Source of the DNA: Bacillus fungorum
GTDB taxonomy: Bacteria; Bacillota; Bacilli; Bacillales; Bacillaceae_G
Assembly (NCBI RefSeq): GCF_002746455.1
Contig: NZ_NWUW01000008.1
Span: 124,001-188,000 of the forward strand
DNA: 64,000 nt
Reading direction: 5' to 3'
Below the pieces are notes generated by a model that worked only from the letters and a program-made list of their open reading frames with translations, was not told the origin of the DNA and made no database searches. Of this stretch, positions 17,429-26,671 are shown piece by piece (positions within the stretch are counted from its first letter, which is position 1; each line of letters begins with the position of its first letter). A program made the position numbers and the translations under genes.

Positions 17429-18280
17429 ATGAAAAATATCGGTTTAGTATTAGAAGGCGGAGGAATGAAAGGTTTATATACTGCAGGCGTACTCGAATAT
17501 TTTATGGAAAAGAAATTATTCTTTCCGTATGTAGTCGGCGTATCCGCTGGAGCCTGTATGGGTGCAACTTATTTATCACGTCAAAAAGGGAGAAATAAAA
17601 AAGTAAATACAGAGCTAGTGTCAGATCACCGATATATATCTTATCGAAATTTGATTAGAAAACGTGAATTATTCGGAATGGACTTTTTATTTGATGAAGT
17701 ACCTAATAAAATTGTTCCATTTGATTTTCAAACTTTCTTAAATTCAAATGAACAGTTTGTTATAGGAACGACTGATTGCGAAACAGGACAAGTTGTTTAT
17801 TATAATAAAACAGAACATGGAAATGATATTTTAAAAATCATTCGTGCATCTAGCTCTGTTCCATTTATAGCGCCTGCTGTAGAATATGATAATCGAAAAT
17901 TGTTAGATGGAGGGATTATAGATCCTATACCGGTTTTGAAAGCTCAAACTGATGGTTATGAAAAGAACGTTGTTATTATGACAAAGTCAGAAGGATATGA
18001 GAAGCAGCGAAATAAATTTTCAGGCCTGGCTAAAATTTTATATAGGAAATATCCGAATATCGCACAATCTTTAGTAGAACATTATCGTTTTTATAATGAG
18101 ACGATATCTTATATGAATCAAATAGAACAAAAAGACAACTTTTATGTCATTCAACCAAGTGTACAACTTCCTATAAGCGGTATAGAGAGAAATAAAGAAA
18201 AACTCGTTAATTTATATAATCTTGGGTATGCAGATGCTCAATATCATTATGAAAACTTATTAAATTGGCTGGAGAAATAG
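17429..18280 (+). CDS. Patatin-like phospholipase
   Basis: A 283-residue patatin-fold lipid acyl hydrolase. The oxyanion loop is LEGGGMKGLY (residues ~8-17), the nucleophile elbow is VGVSAGA with Ser39, and the catalytic Asp is in LLDGGIIDP near 173; together these form the Ser-Asp dyad. There is no signal peptide, so action is probably cytoplasmic or on the inner membrane face. It is followed after 12 bases by a YxiJ-like gene, and the two share a terminator. Confidence 0.9.
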   Translation: MKNIGLVLEGGGMKGLYTAGVLEYFMEKKLFFPYVVGVSAGACMGATYLSRQKGRNKKVNTELVSDHRYISYRNLIRKRELFGMDFLFDEVPNKIVPFDFQTFLNSNEQFVIGTTDCETGQVVYYNKTEHGNDILKIIRASSSVPFIAPAVEYDNRKLLDGGIIDPIPVLKAQTDGYEKNVVIMTKSEGYEKQRNKFSGLAKILYRKYPNIAQSLVEHYRFYNETISYMNQIEQKDNFYVIQPSVQLPISGIERNKEKLVNLYNLGYADAQYHYENLLNWLEK

Positions 18281-18292
18281 AGGGGTAAAAAG

Positions 18293-18664
18293 TTGAAATT
18301 AGGAAAAAGGGTTATTTTTAATGAATTGCAGAAAATGCATAGTCCACTGCATAAACCGTTTCCGAATTGTGACATTCGAAAAATACGAAAAGATTTTAAT
18401 AATATGTTTACAGAAGATGATTGTATAAGCGCTGATTTAAATTATTATTGGATGCATACAGCAGGTACTTTAAGTTACGTGCTTAATAACAATGAACAGG
18501 AAATTGTGTTTAATCAAATAAAGTGGCTAAGGAAATCGTTTTTCGAGTGGTTTCCACAATATCGTTTTCTAGAAACTGAAATTGTTAAGTATCCCATTTT
18601 GTATAGAGATTTCATGAATTATGAAAAGACCCGAAAGCTATTACTTTATTACCTTACTGAATAA
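18293..18664 (+). CDS. YxiJ-like family protein
   Basis: A 123-residue protein resembling the YxiJ-like family: the N-terminal block ELQKMHSPLHKPFPNCDIRKI and the core DLNYYWMHTAGTLSYVL are the conserved parts. In B. subtilis yxiJ lies in the region downstream of wapA, where several small genes are thought to be immunity-related, but this protein has no proven function. Here it follows a patatin gene with AGGGGTAAAA as ribosome binding site and a TTG start, so a joint transcript is likely. No polymorphic toxin is visible nearby. Confidence 0.6.
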   Translation: MKLGKRVIFNELQKMHSPLHKPFPNCDIRKIRKDFNNMFTEDDCISADLNYYWMHTAGTLSYVLNNNEQEIVFNQIKWLRKSFFEWFPQYRFLETEIVKYPILYRDFMNYEKTRKLLLYYLTE

Positions 18665-18668
18665 AAGC

Positions 18669-18704
18669 AAAAACGCACAGGTTACATTACATGTGCGTTT
18701 TTTG
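18669..18704 (+). terminator. Terminator of the patatin/YxiJ-like operon
   Basis: AAAACGCAC and GTGCGTTTT arms followed by TTG/TTT. Confidence 0.85.
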
Positions 18705-18941
18705 TTCATAAAAAATACAAAATTTATACCTTGTTTATATAGGGATTTTAATGTGAACAAAGAAGTACATATAGAATGCTGTAAGGGAGGAAGAGGCGTT
18801 TAGTGACCGTTTTCCTTTAATTTATTGTCCAACTCGAATATAGTTAGTTATTTATGTTAAAATATTTCGAGTAAAATTAAGTACTCATTTTATCAAACAT
18901 TAAACAAAATAAGTCAGAAAAATAGAAGGGACAACGTTAAC

Positions 18942-19307
18942 ATGGAAAACGTATCAAATATAGATAAATCGGAATCAATAAAATCTTTACAATCGACTAT
19001 TTGTAAATTTGAAAATGCACTATCACAAATGACTCAAAAAGGTGCCAATACTACATTAGTGAAAAAACGACTTAAAGCTGTTTGCATAGGGTTAGCAGTA
19101 CTAGAAAACGTTTGGAATCAAAGAAGTCACCAGTATGGCCAAGAAGAGCTAGCAGAAGCTCGTAATATCCTTGCTGGTTTGCTCCCATCAATAGAGAAGG
19201 CCTATGATAAGTCTAAAGCTGGAAGTCCTCAAAGAACACTTTTAACAAGACGGATAAAAGCGTTGGAACTTTCTATTCAAGCAATTAATAAACTTTCTAA
19301 TAAATAA
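18942..19307 (+). CDS. Conserved hypothetical protein (121 aa, helical)
   Basis: Not recognised as a named family. Predicted mostly alpha-helical and basic in its core: KKRLKAVCIGLAVLENVW, then EELAEARNILAGLLPSIEKAY and RRIKALELSIQAINKL. The two halves each contain a K/R-R-hydrophobic 'RLKAV/RIKAL...L' helix, hinting at a duplicated helical hairpin. No signal peptide. GAAGGGAC precedes the ATG. It stands alone, in a convincing coding frame. Confidence 0.55.
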   Translation: MENVSNIDKSESIKSLQSTICKFENALSQMTQKGANTTLVKKRLKAVCIGLAVLENVWNQRSHQYGQEELAEARNILAGLLPSIEKAYDKSKAGSPQRTLLTRRIKALELSIQAINKLSNK

Positions 19308-19370
19308 CTTAAATAGATACATAACATCCTAAAGCAATTTTTATATAGGTAATACAGAGGAGGAAAAGGG

Positions 19371-20361
19371 GTGACTTCAATAATTAGTCCTAAGTTAGAG
19401 GAGTTTATTAATCAATTGAAAAATGGAAACGAGAAAGCTTTGTATACTTTTTTTGCATGAGATAAAGTTAAATTCAACTTATTATTTTACAGTAAATGAT
19501 TTTTTCGAAAATAATTGGATAAAGCGTAGTGAACAGTATCGATTAGACCAATTTAATGAAAATACCTTTGGAGAAGGTACCAATAAAGCGTCTGTGTTAA
19601 AAATAGGTATGGATGTGCAGTATAGCAGTCGTTTTCCTTCAAATCATTATCCATCTGGTAGAATTGAAACATATTCTTTTCATAGTTCGATTTTAAATAA
19701 CACACGTAAAATTTATATTTATACGCCTCATGATTATTCTCACACTTCACATCTTCAAGAACTTCTCATTGTATTTGATGGAAATTCATTCATAACCTTT
19801 CAATCGCAAAAACACTTAATTATTTAATTTACGAAAAAGAAATCCCATCTTGTATTGCTGTTGCTATAGATCCTGTTGATCGATTAGAAGAGCTAACTTA
19901 TAACGATAAAATGAATACATTTTTAACGAAGGAATTACTTCCGTGGATTCAAGCTAAGTATCACGTATATCAAGAAAAGAATTATACAACAATTGCTGGT
20001 TTCAGTCTTGATGGCTTAGCAGCTTTTTATGCAGCACTTCAAAATCCGCATATTTTTGGGAATGTGTTGTCAATGTCTGGATCCGTACATTGGAAAAAGG
20101 ATGATTATGAAAATACAATTCCTTGGATTGAAAATCAAATTTCATCAATAGATTTTAATGCGACTCATCTCTATTATTACATAGCAGTAGGTACACTTGA
20201 AAACGAACCCCTTTTAACGGCTAATAGACGTCTATATAAAGCTTTAGAAGAAAAGAAACGCCCAAAAGTTCCGAGGCGGTCATGATAGCGTGTGGTGGCG
20301 AGAAAAGCTATTCGATGGATTAAGGGCATTGGAATTTACAAAAACGACACTAAAAAATAAA
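19371..20361 (+). pseudogene. Esterase of the enterochelin-esterase (Fes/D) type, three frameshifts
   Basis: A GTG after GAGGAGGAAAAGG starts a frame that breaks three times. Break 1 is at a 7-T run (~19449), after which the frame continues as LHEIKLNSTYYF. Break 2 is near 19795 (VFDGNSFI to NLSIAKTLNYL). Break 3 is at an AAAA tract (~20266), before FRGGHDSVWWREKLFDGL. The joined protein is an alpha/beta hydrolase with nucleophile elbow AGFSLDG (~20000) and catalytic His in GGHDSVWW. Family members cleave ester bonds in siderophores or other substrates. The last segment stays in frame with the next gene, with no stop between them. Confidence 0.8.
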
Positions 20362-20376
20362 AAGGAGAGAGAATCT

Positions 20377-20784
20377 ATGAAGCAAGAAGAACTAGATAAA
20401 AAACTAAAAAAGCAAGAGATTTTAGTAAAAGATGAGAAAGTTTGGTCCTTTACGTATGAGGATCATATTAGTTCTATCGTTAAAGAAGCAGAAAAGAAAG
20501 GGTCTTTTGATAATTTACCTGGTAAAGGGAAACCTCTTAATCTTGATAAAGACCTTTCGTACAATCCTGAAAAGCAATTGTATAGAACTTTGAAAAATAA
20601 TCATGTTTTACCTAGGTGGATTGGACTTTCAAAGGAAATTGATGATTTAAAAGAAAGACTACAAGAAAATACAAATACTGCAGAAGCAGCGGATTTAACT
20701 CGAACTATTAATAAAAAGGTTTTAGAACATAATTTACTTTGTCCACCAAGTGCGCAAAAAACGAGGGTGAAAACAGACTTTTAA
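20377..20784 (+). CDS. DUF1992 (DnaJ-homologue subfamily C member 28 conserved domain) protein
   Basis: A 135-residue protein with the DUF1992 signature HISSIVKEAEKKGSFDNLPGKGKPL (residues ~27-51) followed by a basic helical tail and a conserved PP near the end (LLCPPSAQKTRV). The function of the family is unknown. ATG 20377 follows AAAGGAGAGAG at a good distance. The broken esterase upstream is in the same frame without an intervening stop, so read-through would yield a fusion, though the intact ribosome binding site argues for separate initiation. Confidence 0.8.
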   Translation: MKQEELDKKLKKQEILVKDEKVWSFTYEDHISSIVKEAEKKGSFDNLPGKGKPLNLDKDLSYNPEKQLYRTLKNNHVLPRWIGLSKEIDDLKERLQENTNTAEAADLTRTINKKVLEHNLLCPPSAQKTRVKTDF

Positions 20785-20862
20785 CAATTTTCAATGAAGC
20801 TATCTCTTGCTATATAATTAAGTAAGGCATTTTCAATTCATTATGAAAGGGAGGCAAATGTG

Positions 20863-21678
20863 ATGAAGAACACGTTTCAACTTCAAATTCCGAAAGAACT
20901 AGAGCAGTATCGTAGTATTTTAGAAGAAAGTGTAAAACCGTATATTAAGGTGTCTGGAACATTAGCTGAGACAACTCTTTTTGAAAGTAAATTTGGTGGT
21001 TATCCTTATTTACCTATAGATCAAGAGCATCCGAAAGATTCAAATGGACAACCTATGATGTTACTTGCGCAACTAAACTTTGAAGAAATGCCGCATGTTG
21101 AATATATGCCACAAAAGGGAATGTTACAGTTTTTCGTAAGTGCTGAGGATGAGCTTTTCGGAGCAGATTTTGACCATCCAACAATCCAAGAAGACTTTCG
21201 AATTATTTATCATTCTACAATTATAGAAGATTTAAATAAGGTTATTACTGATTTTAGTTATTTAAACACTTTAGAATTAGAGGACTTTATCATACCTGAA
21301 GCAGCGAAATTAAAGTTTGAATTAGGTTATCAACCCGTAACATCAAGAGATTATCGATTTGAGCAGATTTTTAGCGATAACATTGATTGGGAAGAAATCG
21401 TTGATGAAGAAAATAATACAGAATTAGGCGAACTGTATGATGACTTATGTGAAGATCAAGGACATAAAATTGGTGGATATCCATTTTTCACACAGACAGA
21501 TCCAAGGGAATGGGAAGAAAAATACCAGGAACATGATATATTATTGCTACAAATCGATACAGATGATTCATTAAATATTATGTGGGGAGATTCTGGTGTT
21601 GCTAATTTCTTTATAAAAAAAGATGATTTGTTAAATCTAGATTTTTCCAATGTTATTTACAACTGGGATTGCTACTAA
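20863..21678 (+). CDS. YwqG-type DUF1963 protein
   Basis: A 271-residue acidic cytoplasmic protein. It matches DUF1963/YwqG: SKFGGYPYLP and MMLLAQLNFEEMP in the N-terminal half, then GMLQFFVSAEDELFG, and in the C-terminal half KIGGYPFFTQTDPRE, ILLLQIDTDDSLNIMWGDSGVANFFI. The two GGYP...LLLQ blocks look like an internal repeat of the same fold. Function unknown. AAAGGGAGG is 8 bases before ATG 20863. Confidence 0.85.
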   Translation: MKNTFQLQIPKELEQYRSILEESVKPYIKVSGTLAETTLFESKFGGYPYLPIDQEHPKDSNGQPMMLLAQLNFEEMPHVEYMPQKGMLQFFVSAEDELFGADFDHPTIQEDFRIIYHSTIIEDLNKVITDFSYLNTLELEDFIIPEAAKLKFELGYQPVTSRDYRFEQIFSDNIDWEEIVDEENNTELGELYDDLCEDQGHKIGGYPFFTQTDPREWEEKYQEHDILLLQIDTDDSLNIMWGDSGVANFFIKKDDLLNLDFSNVIYNWDCY

Positions 21679-21707
21679 AAAGGTACAAATAACATAATAG
21701 CAAGCTA

Positions 21708-21741
21708 AAAAATCTTCCTGAAGGTGAGGGAGATTTTTTTA
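21708..21741 (+). terminator. Terminator of the YwqG-type gene
   Basis: AAAAAATCTTCC pairs with GGGAGATTTTTTT around a 9-base loop. Confidence 0.85.
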
Positions 21742-22331
<590 letters not shown>

Positions 22332-22373
22332 AATACAATTCGTTTAAAATGAATGCGTTAAACGAATTGTATT
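22332..22373 (-). terminator. Terminator of the RidA-like gene
   Basis: Perfect 14-bp arms AATACAATTCGTTT / AAACGAATTGTATT; on the - strand a T-rich tract follows. Confidence 0.88.
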
Positions 22374-22400
22374 GATATGATTACGAATAAGTTTTTAAAA

Positions 22401-22796
22401 TTAGTTTGCTACAGCAATTGCTTCGATTTCAATTAATAAGTTATCGTTAATTAACTTTCTAACTTCTACAGCTGAACTTGCTGGTGGATTTTTAGTATCA
22501 ATGTATTGGTCTCGTATATCTCTAACAATGGCCATTTGAGAAATATCTGTTAAGAAAAATGTTAATTTTACTACATCATTAAAGTTTAAATTTGAAGTTT
22601 TTAATGCACATTTAATATTTTCGAAAACTTGTCGTGTTTGTGTAGCTAAATCACCAATGCCGACTATTTTACCATCAGTGTTAATCGCTACTTGTCCAGA
22701 TATGTAAATTGTTCGTTTAGCGTTACTAACTTCGACTACATGCGAGTATCCAAAAGTTGGTGGCATCGTTTCTGGATTGATAAATTTCTTTTGCAT
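22401..22796 (-). CDS. RidA-family (YjgF) protein lacking the catalytic Arg
   Basis: A 131-residue YjgF/YER057c/UK114 fold protein. RidA hydrolyses reactive enamine/imine intermediates (2-aminoacrylate) made by PLP enzymes. Blocks IYISGQVAI, TRQVFENIKCALK and LLIEIEAIAVA are typical. The catalytic Arg of true RidA lies in the P-A-R-S/T segment; here it reads PPASSAVEV, so Arg is replaced by Ser. Deaminase activity is therefore doubtful and this may be a divergent Rid subgroup or a ligand-binding relative. ATG 22796 follows AAAGGGGAGAAG. The gene downstream of 22933-24015 on the same strand, separated by 136 bases. Confidence 0.85.
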   Translation of the reverse strand: MQKKFINPETMPPTFGYSHVVEVSNAKRTIYISGQVAINTDGKIVGIGDLATQTRQVFENIKCALKTSNLNFNDVVKLTFFLTDISQMAIVRDIRDQYIDTKNPPASSAVEVRKLINDNLLIEIEAIAVAN

Positions 22797-22932
22797 AGCT
22801 CTTCTCCCCTTTAAATAGCTTATTTTCTTCATATTAGGTTTTAATTTCAGACTATCCCCTATTTACTAATAATTATTTATCCATTTAGCTGCTACATTTG
22901 TAAAAGTATATTAACACTTTAATTTAAAGTTA

Positions 22933-24015
22933 TTAATGAATTATGTACGTTTGATTTTCTTGTGCGCTTGTTATAATTACACCTTGTTTTATTAATTCTT
23001 CAGTTACTTTTGTATAGAAAAAGTGATACCACCAAATAAAAAACTCTTCATAAGTTATTTCTTTTGAGTATCTGCTGCTGGCAAAGTATTGTTTTAAAGG
23101 TTTATCGTATTCTTTAAATAATGAGACTAAATCTTTACTGATTGTGTTTGCAATTTCGTTAAGCGTAGATAAGTCTTTTCTTTTAAACACTGGGATAATA
23201 GGTTGTGAATTTTGATATAAGCCTAATTTTTCATAAACTACATTTAAATTTAAATCTATTTGTCTATCTGCTGCTACGAAACCTTTTACTAATTGCTTTT
23301 TCTTATAATTAATATCAGTATTAGTGTTTTGAAAATATTCTTCAAATATTTCGTTATTTGCTGTTATTAAATTTAATGTTGAATATCGAGAATTTCCATA
23401 AAGACCAATTTGAACTTCTCCTAAATCTAAATACGTATTACCATACATCCCGAAAGCCTCTATATCTGCTAGTTCTTGTTCTTGAATAGCATAATAATAT
23501 CTTTTCTTATTTCTTAAAGGTCGTTTCTTTTTTAAATAGTTTTCTTCAATGTAATTTATTTGTCCAAAATCTAATAACACACCACTATACAGTAAAAGAC
23601 TATACGATTCTTTAGATAAATGATTAAACGTGTCGATTCTTTTTGAAATAGCTTCAATATGAATTGAATAATTTTTAATAATCTTAAGTGTTGGTTTAAT
23701 TAGAGGTTCACAAAGGTTATAAAGTTTTTCTCCTTCAAAAGCTGTTATAACCATACACGTTGGAAAATAGCTTCCTTCTGTTTTTTTTAATAAACCTTCT
23801 ACTTCTAATGAATTAACATGATCTTCAAACTCCTCATTCGTCCAACTTAGCATTGTTTTTATAACATTTGACTCAAAACCAAGATGAAGCATTACAAGTA
23901 AATATTGAAGTTTCGTCCCTTTTATTTTTATAGATGGCGAATTATCTCCAGATGAAATCATTTTAGTTTCATAAGATGTATGTAATATATTCTCCGGACT
24001 ATTATTAGTGAGCAT
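22933..24015 (-). CDS. Unknown protein with winged-helix-like N-terminus (360 aa)
   Basis: Family not recognised. Residues ~35-90 look like a winged helix: TKLQYLLVMLHLGFES, then TNEEFEDHVNSLEVEGLL and KTEGSYFPTCMVITAFEG. The remaining ~270 residues are mixed and rich in Tyr and Lys, with EYDKPLKQYFASSRYSKEI and a Trp-rich FFIWWYHFFYTKV near the end. No signal peptide or membrane helices. It could be a transcription regulator with a large sensor domain. It shares strand with the RidA-like gene, and both sit between gene-poor AT-rich stretches. GGGAGGG precedes the ATG. Confidence 0.5.
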   Translation of the reverse strand: MLTNNSPENILHTSYETKMISSGDNSPSIKIKGTKLQYLLVMLHLGFESNVIKTMLSWTNEEFEDHVNSLEVEGLLKKTEGSYFPTCMVITAFEGEKLYNLCEPLIKPTLKIIKNYSIHIEAISKRIDTFNHLSKESYSLLLYSGVLLDFGQINYIEENYLKKKRPLRNKKRYYYAIQEQELADIEAFGMYGNTYLDLGEVQIGLYGNSRYSTLNLITANNEIFEEYFQNTNTDINYKKKQLVKGFVAADRQIDLNLNVVYEKLGLYQNSQPIIPVFKRKDLSTLNEIANTISKDLVSLFKEYDKPLKQYFASSRYSKEITYEEFFIWWYHFFYTKVTEELIKQGVIITSAQENQTYIIH

Positions 24016-24194
24016 TTCATATTCCCTCCCTGACTAATAAATTCATTGTAAAATCTATGTATTTACTAAGTTCTATTAACGAAAATAAGTATCCTCTAAT
24101 AATCTCAAATTAAAAATCTTAGCATAGATATACTAAGGTTTTTTGCATTTTTATAATGAATGAATTCTTTCATAGTCTTTTTTAAATTGATTAT

Positions 24195-24444
24195 CATTTT
24201 GATTCGAGGTGGTCTGCGATTCATATGTTGCCTGAAGAAACTGTACAAGCTCATATTGATGTAAAAGGAGAATTACTTCTTCCAATTTCACTGGGGTGCT
24301 TTTACATTAGCGTTACACGAATGGAGTGACCCGATAGAACGTGTTACGAAAGAAGCTAACCGTTTAGGAGTTAAAATTACAAGGCCTCAAATTGGCGAAT
24401 CTATTGCGTTAAAATCTACAGACTATCCTAGGTATGCTTGGTAG
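24195..24444 (+). pseudogene. MBL-fold hydrolase remnant, C-terminal end with a frameshift
   Basis: Reads IHMLPEETVQAHIDVKGELLLP in one frame, then after a one-base shift near 24288 HWGAFTLALHEWSDPIERV and ends PRYAWstop. This is the C-terminus of an NAPE-PLD/UlaG-like metallo-beta-lactamase-fold hydrolase, including the HWG active-site region. The N-terminal metal-binding domain is missing: upstream DNA is unrelated. A terminator follows at 24463. Confidence 0.75.
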
Positions 24445-24462
24445 CAAAAAGTCTAATTATAA

Positions 24463-24505
24463 TAAAAAGCGAATCTGTCTTATATAGAAGATTAGCTTTT
24501 TACTT
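24463..24505. terminator. Terminator after the MBL-fold remnant
   Basis: AAAAAGCGAATCT pairs with AGATTAGCTTTTT (one bulge), followed by T residues; placed between two converging gene remnants. Confidence 0.75.
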
Positions 24506-24510
24506 ATTGA

Positions 24511-24660
24511 TTATAATGTATCGTTGACAAATTGATTAAACTTGTCTACTTCTTCAACGAATGGATTATGATTACTGTCTTCAAATTTAGTTAATGTTGC
24601 GTTCGGGATTAAATTTGCTATTTCACGAGAAAATATGTAGGGACATTGTGCATCATGCTT
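24511..24660 (-). pseudogene. Alpha/beta-hydrolase remnant, C-terminal 50 codons
   Basis: On the - strand a frame reads KHDAQCPYIFSREIANLIP, then the catalytic-His region FEDSNHNPFVEE and a normal stop at 24511. This is the end of a proline-iminopeptidase-type alpha/beta hydrolase. Its upstream part is missing: it is joined, out of frame, to a truncated NUDIX gene at about 24655-24665. Confidence 0.75.
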
Positions 24661-24860
24661 ACCACAGTATATATTTGGTCATACGTAACTTTTATATTAG
24701 TCTCTTCCTTTATTTCACGAATCGCATTTTCTAAAGGTGTTTCTCCCTTTTCTATCTTTCCTCCTATCCCATTCCATAATCCTTTTACAGGATCATATTC
24801 TCTATTTAACATAAGTATCTCTTCATTTCTTTTTATAAAACATAAAGTGTGCTTGTACAT
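24618..24860 (-). pseudogene. NUDIX hydrolase truncated by deletion (first ~66 codons genuine)
   Basis: The N-terminal half is a clear 8-oxo-dGTP-diphosphatase-like NUDIX protein: MYKHTLCFIKRNEEILMLNRE, WNGIGGKIEKGE and the box end REIKEETNI. After YDQIYTVV homology stops and the frame enters the alpha/beta-hydrolase remnant out of phase, ending 14 codons later. The active-site box survives but the C-terminal half of the fold (normally ~150 residues in total) is gone, so the product is unlikely to be stable. It starts 23 bases downstream of the dnaN paralogue and may share its transcript. Confidence 0.8.
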
Positions 24861-24882
24861 AATGTGGTTCCTTCCTCCGTTT

Positions 24883-26013
24883 TTAATAAGCTCTTACTGG
24901 AGATATAAGATGGATTGCTGCAGATTGTGTCCCTGCTTCAATTAATATCGGTCTCATAGAACCGCTGAAACTTAAAGTAACCGTTTCTTCTTTTATTGCC
25001 CTTAAAGCATCCAACATAAATCGTCCATCGAAAGATATGTTTAATTGTTTCTCACCTTGAATTACATCTACCTGTTGTGTCTCGGATATTTTTCCGATCT
25101 GAGAAGCATGAGAAGAAATTTGAATTGTAGATTCGTTTACAATTTCTAAGTTAACATTGTTATTTGCCCATTCACTTGCTAATAAACTTGATCGATCTAC
25201 CCCTTGTAACATTCTTTGTCTATCTATGTTAATGACTGTTTGAAATTCATTTGGAATGAGAGTAGAAATATTAGGATATTTACCTTCGATTAGTCTTGAA
25301 TATAACGTAGTTGTGCCGAATGTAAAAATAATGTGACTTTCTGAAAGATAAATAGAAACAAATTCTAAATTGCTGTTCATTAATTTTAAAAGTTCATTAA
25401 TGGTTGCACTTGGTACAATACAATTCGCTTTCATATTAGTAGAAATTTGTGTTTCACGTATAGCTAGTCTATGAGAGTCAGTTGCAGCGCATATTAATTT
25501 GTTGTGGTCTAACTCAATATGTACTCCGGTAAGAACGGGTCTAGATTCATTTTTCGCTACCGCAAAGACTGTTTGTTTAAACGCATCAATCAATTGTTTT
25601 GTTTCTATTTGTATTTCTGCGTGATCGTCTATTGGTGGTACGTTTGGAAACTCATTCGTTGGAAAACCATTTAAGTTTAAAGTGATTTCTTCTGATTGTA
25701 TGGTAATTGTTTGCTCATTCTTACTTTTTATTACTATATCACTTGGCATTTTCTTTATAATTTCAATGAAGTATTTTGCAGGTACAACAATTGTTCCTGC
25801 TTTTAAGATAGTCGTAATTTGTTCGTCATCTATGGAAATAGGTACAAATTTTTCGATGAAAATATTTGAATTACTTGCGATTAAAGTAATTCCAGATTGA
25901 TCTGCTGTTATTTTTATGCCGGATAATATAGGAATTGTAGCTTTGGTAGATATAGCTTTACTTACTTCTGAAAGTGCTTGAGTGAAATGTTTATGATTAA
26001 CGATAAACTCCAT
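24883..26013 (-). CDS. Second DNA polymerase III beta subunit (sliding clamp paralogue)
   Basis: A 376-residue beta clamp with three repeats of the clamp fold; family members form a head-to-tail dimer around DNA and tether polymerase. N-terminal ALSEVSKAISTKATIPILSGI, central NESRPVLTGVHIELD and RLAIRET, and C-terminal ending PVRAY (housekeeping clamps usually end PVRTY) are all present. It is not next to dnaA, recF or gyrB, so this is not the oriC copy; B. cereus group genomes are known to hold an additional dnaN. It lies between NUDIX genes, an arrangement that may point to nucleotide-pool or damage-related function (inference). Confidence 0.92.
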   Translation of the reverse strand: MEFIVNHKHFTQALSEVSKAISTKATIPILSGIKITADQSGITLIASNSNIFIEKFVPISIDDEQITTILKAGTIVVPAKYFIEIIKKMPSDIVIKSKNEQTITIQSEEITLNLNGFPTNEFPNVPPIDDHAEIQIETKQLIDAFKQTVFAVAKNESRPVLTGVHIELDHNKLICAATDSHRLAIRETQISTNMKANCIVPSATINELLKLMNSNLEFVSIYLSESHIIFTFGTTTLYSRLIEGKYPNISTLIPNEFQTVINIDRQRMLQGVDRSSLLASEWANNNVNLEIVNESTIQISSHASQIGKISETQQVDVIQGEKQLNISFDGRFMLDALRAIKEETVTLSFSGSMRPILIEAGTQSAAIHLISPVRAY

Positions 26014-26043
26014 TTTTTCCCCGCCTTACATGAAATGATAATT

Positions 26044-26487
26044 TTATGAAGATTGATGAATGATTGTTCCGTTAAAAAAGTAAGGTACTGTTTCTTTCCT
26101 TTGTAATATATTTAATAAGTGTTCTGGTATACGTAAATGCGGTGCTGCTCTATGTAATTCCATCCAAGTAATCTCTTCGATTTCTTTTGGTCTTGATATA
26201 TATGTCTCTCCGCTGCTTATTTCGCCTAAAAAATTAAAGAAAATTGCATGATGTCCTCTCTCTTCAAAAAAAGCTTCGCTAATGTAACAAATTCCGTTTA
26301 CAGTTATATGTAGCCCGGTTTCTTCTTTCACTTCTCGAATTACTGCTTCCTCTAACGTTTCCCCAAATTTAACTGCGCCGCCTGGTAGTGTGTAATAAGA
26401 ACCATTCTTCCCTTTGTTTTTTACCATTAAGATTTTTTCATTTGTTTTATCGTATAAAAGTGCATATGTAACATTTACTTTTTTCAT
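26044..26487 (-). CDS. NUDIX hydrolase
   Basis: A 147-residue NUDIX pyrophosphatase. The box is intact: GGAVKFGETLEEAVIREVKEETGL (residues ~37-60 in two parts), preceded by YYTLPGG. The strand ISEAFFEERGHHAIFFNFLG and the following E-I-EEITW are typical of ADP-ribose- or nucleotide-active members, but the substrate is unknown. It is 30 bases upstream of the dnaN paralogue on the same strand, so the two are likely cotranscribed. GAGGTACG lies before the ATG. Confidence 0.85.
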   Translation of the reverse strand: MKKVNVTYALLYDKTNEKILMVKNKGKNGSYYTLPGGAVKFGETLEEAVIREVKEETGLHITVNGICYISEAFFEERGHHAIFFNFLGEISSGETYISRPKEIEEITWMELHRAAPHLRIPEHLLNILQRKETVPYFFNGTIIHQSS

Positions 26488-26632
26488 ACGTACCTCCTCT
26501 GTTTTTAATAAAAGGAATTTTCTGTCTTCTATTTATTCTACCATTTACTCGTTTTAATATATATAAATTAATTGAGTCTTACTTTACCACTATTTGAGGA
26601 GTTAATAAGAAACGAATTCACATGTATTAAAA

Positions 26633-26671
26633 AAGAACGTATTACAGGGAAATTACGCAAAGCACGTTCTT
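26633..26671 (-). terminator. Orphan terminator-like hairpin
   Basis: AAGAACGT and ACGTTCTT are complementary across a 23-base loop; on the - strand a T run follows. No gene ends here, so it may be a relic. The rest of 26488-26824 shows no gene. Confidence 0.45.
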
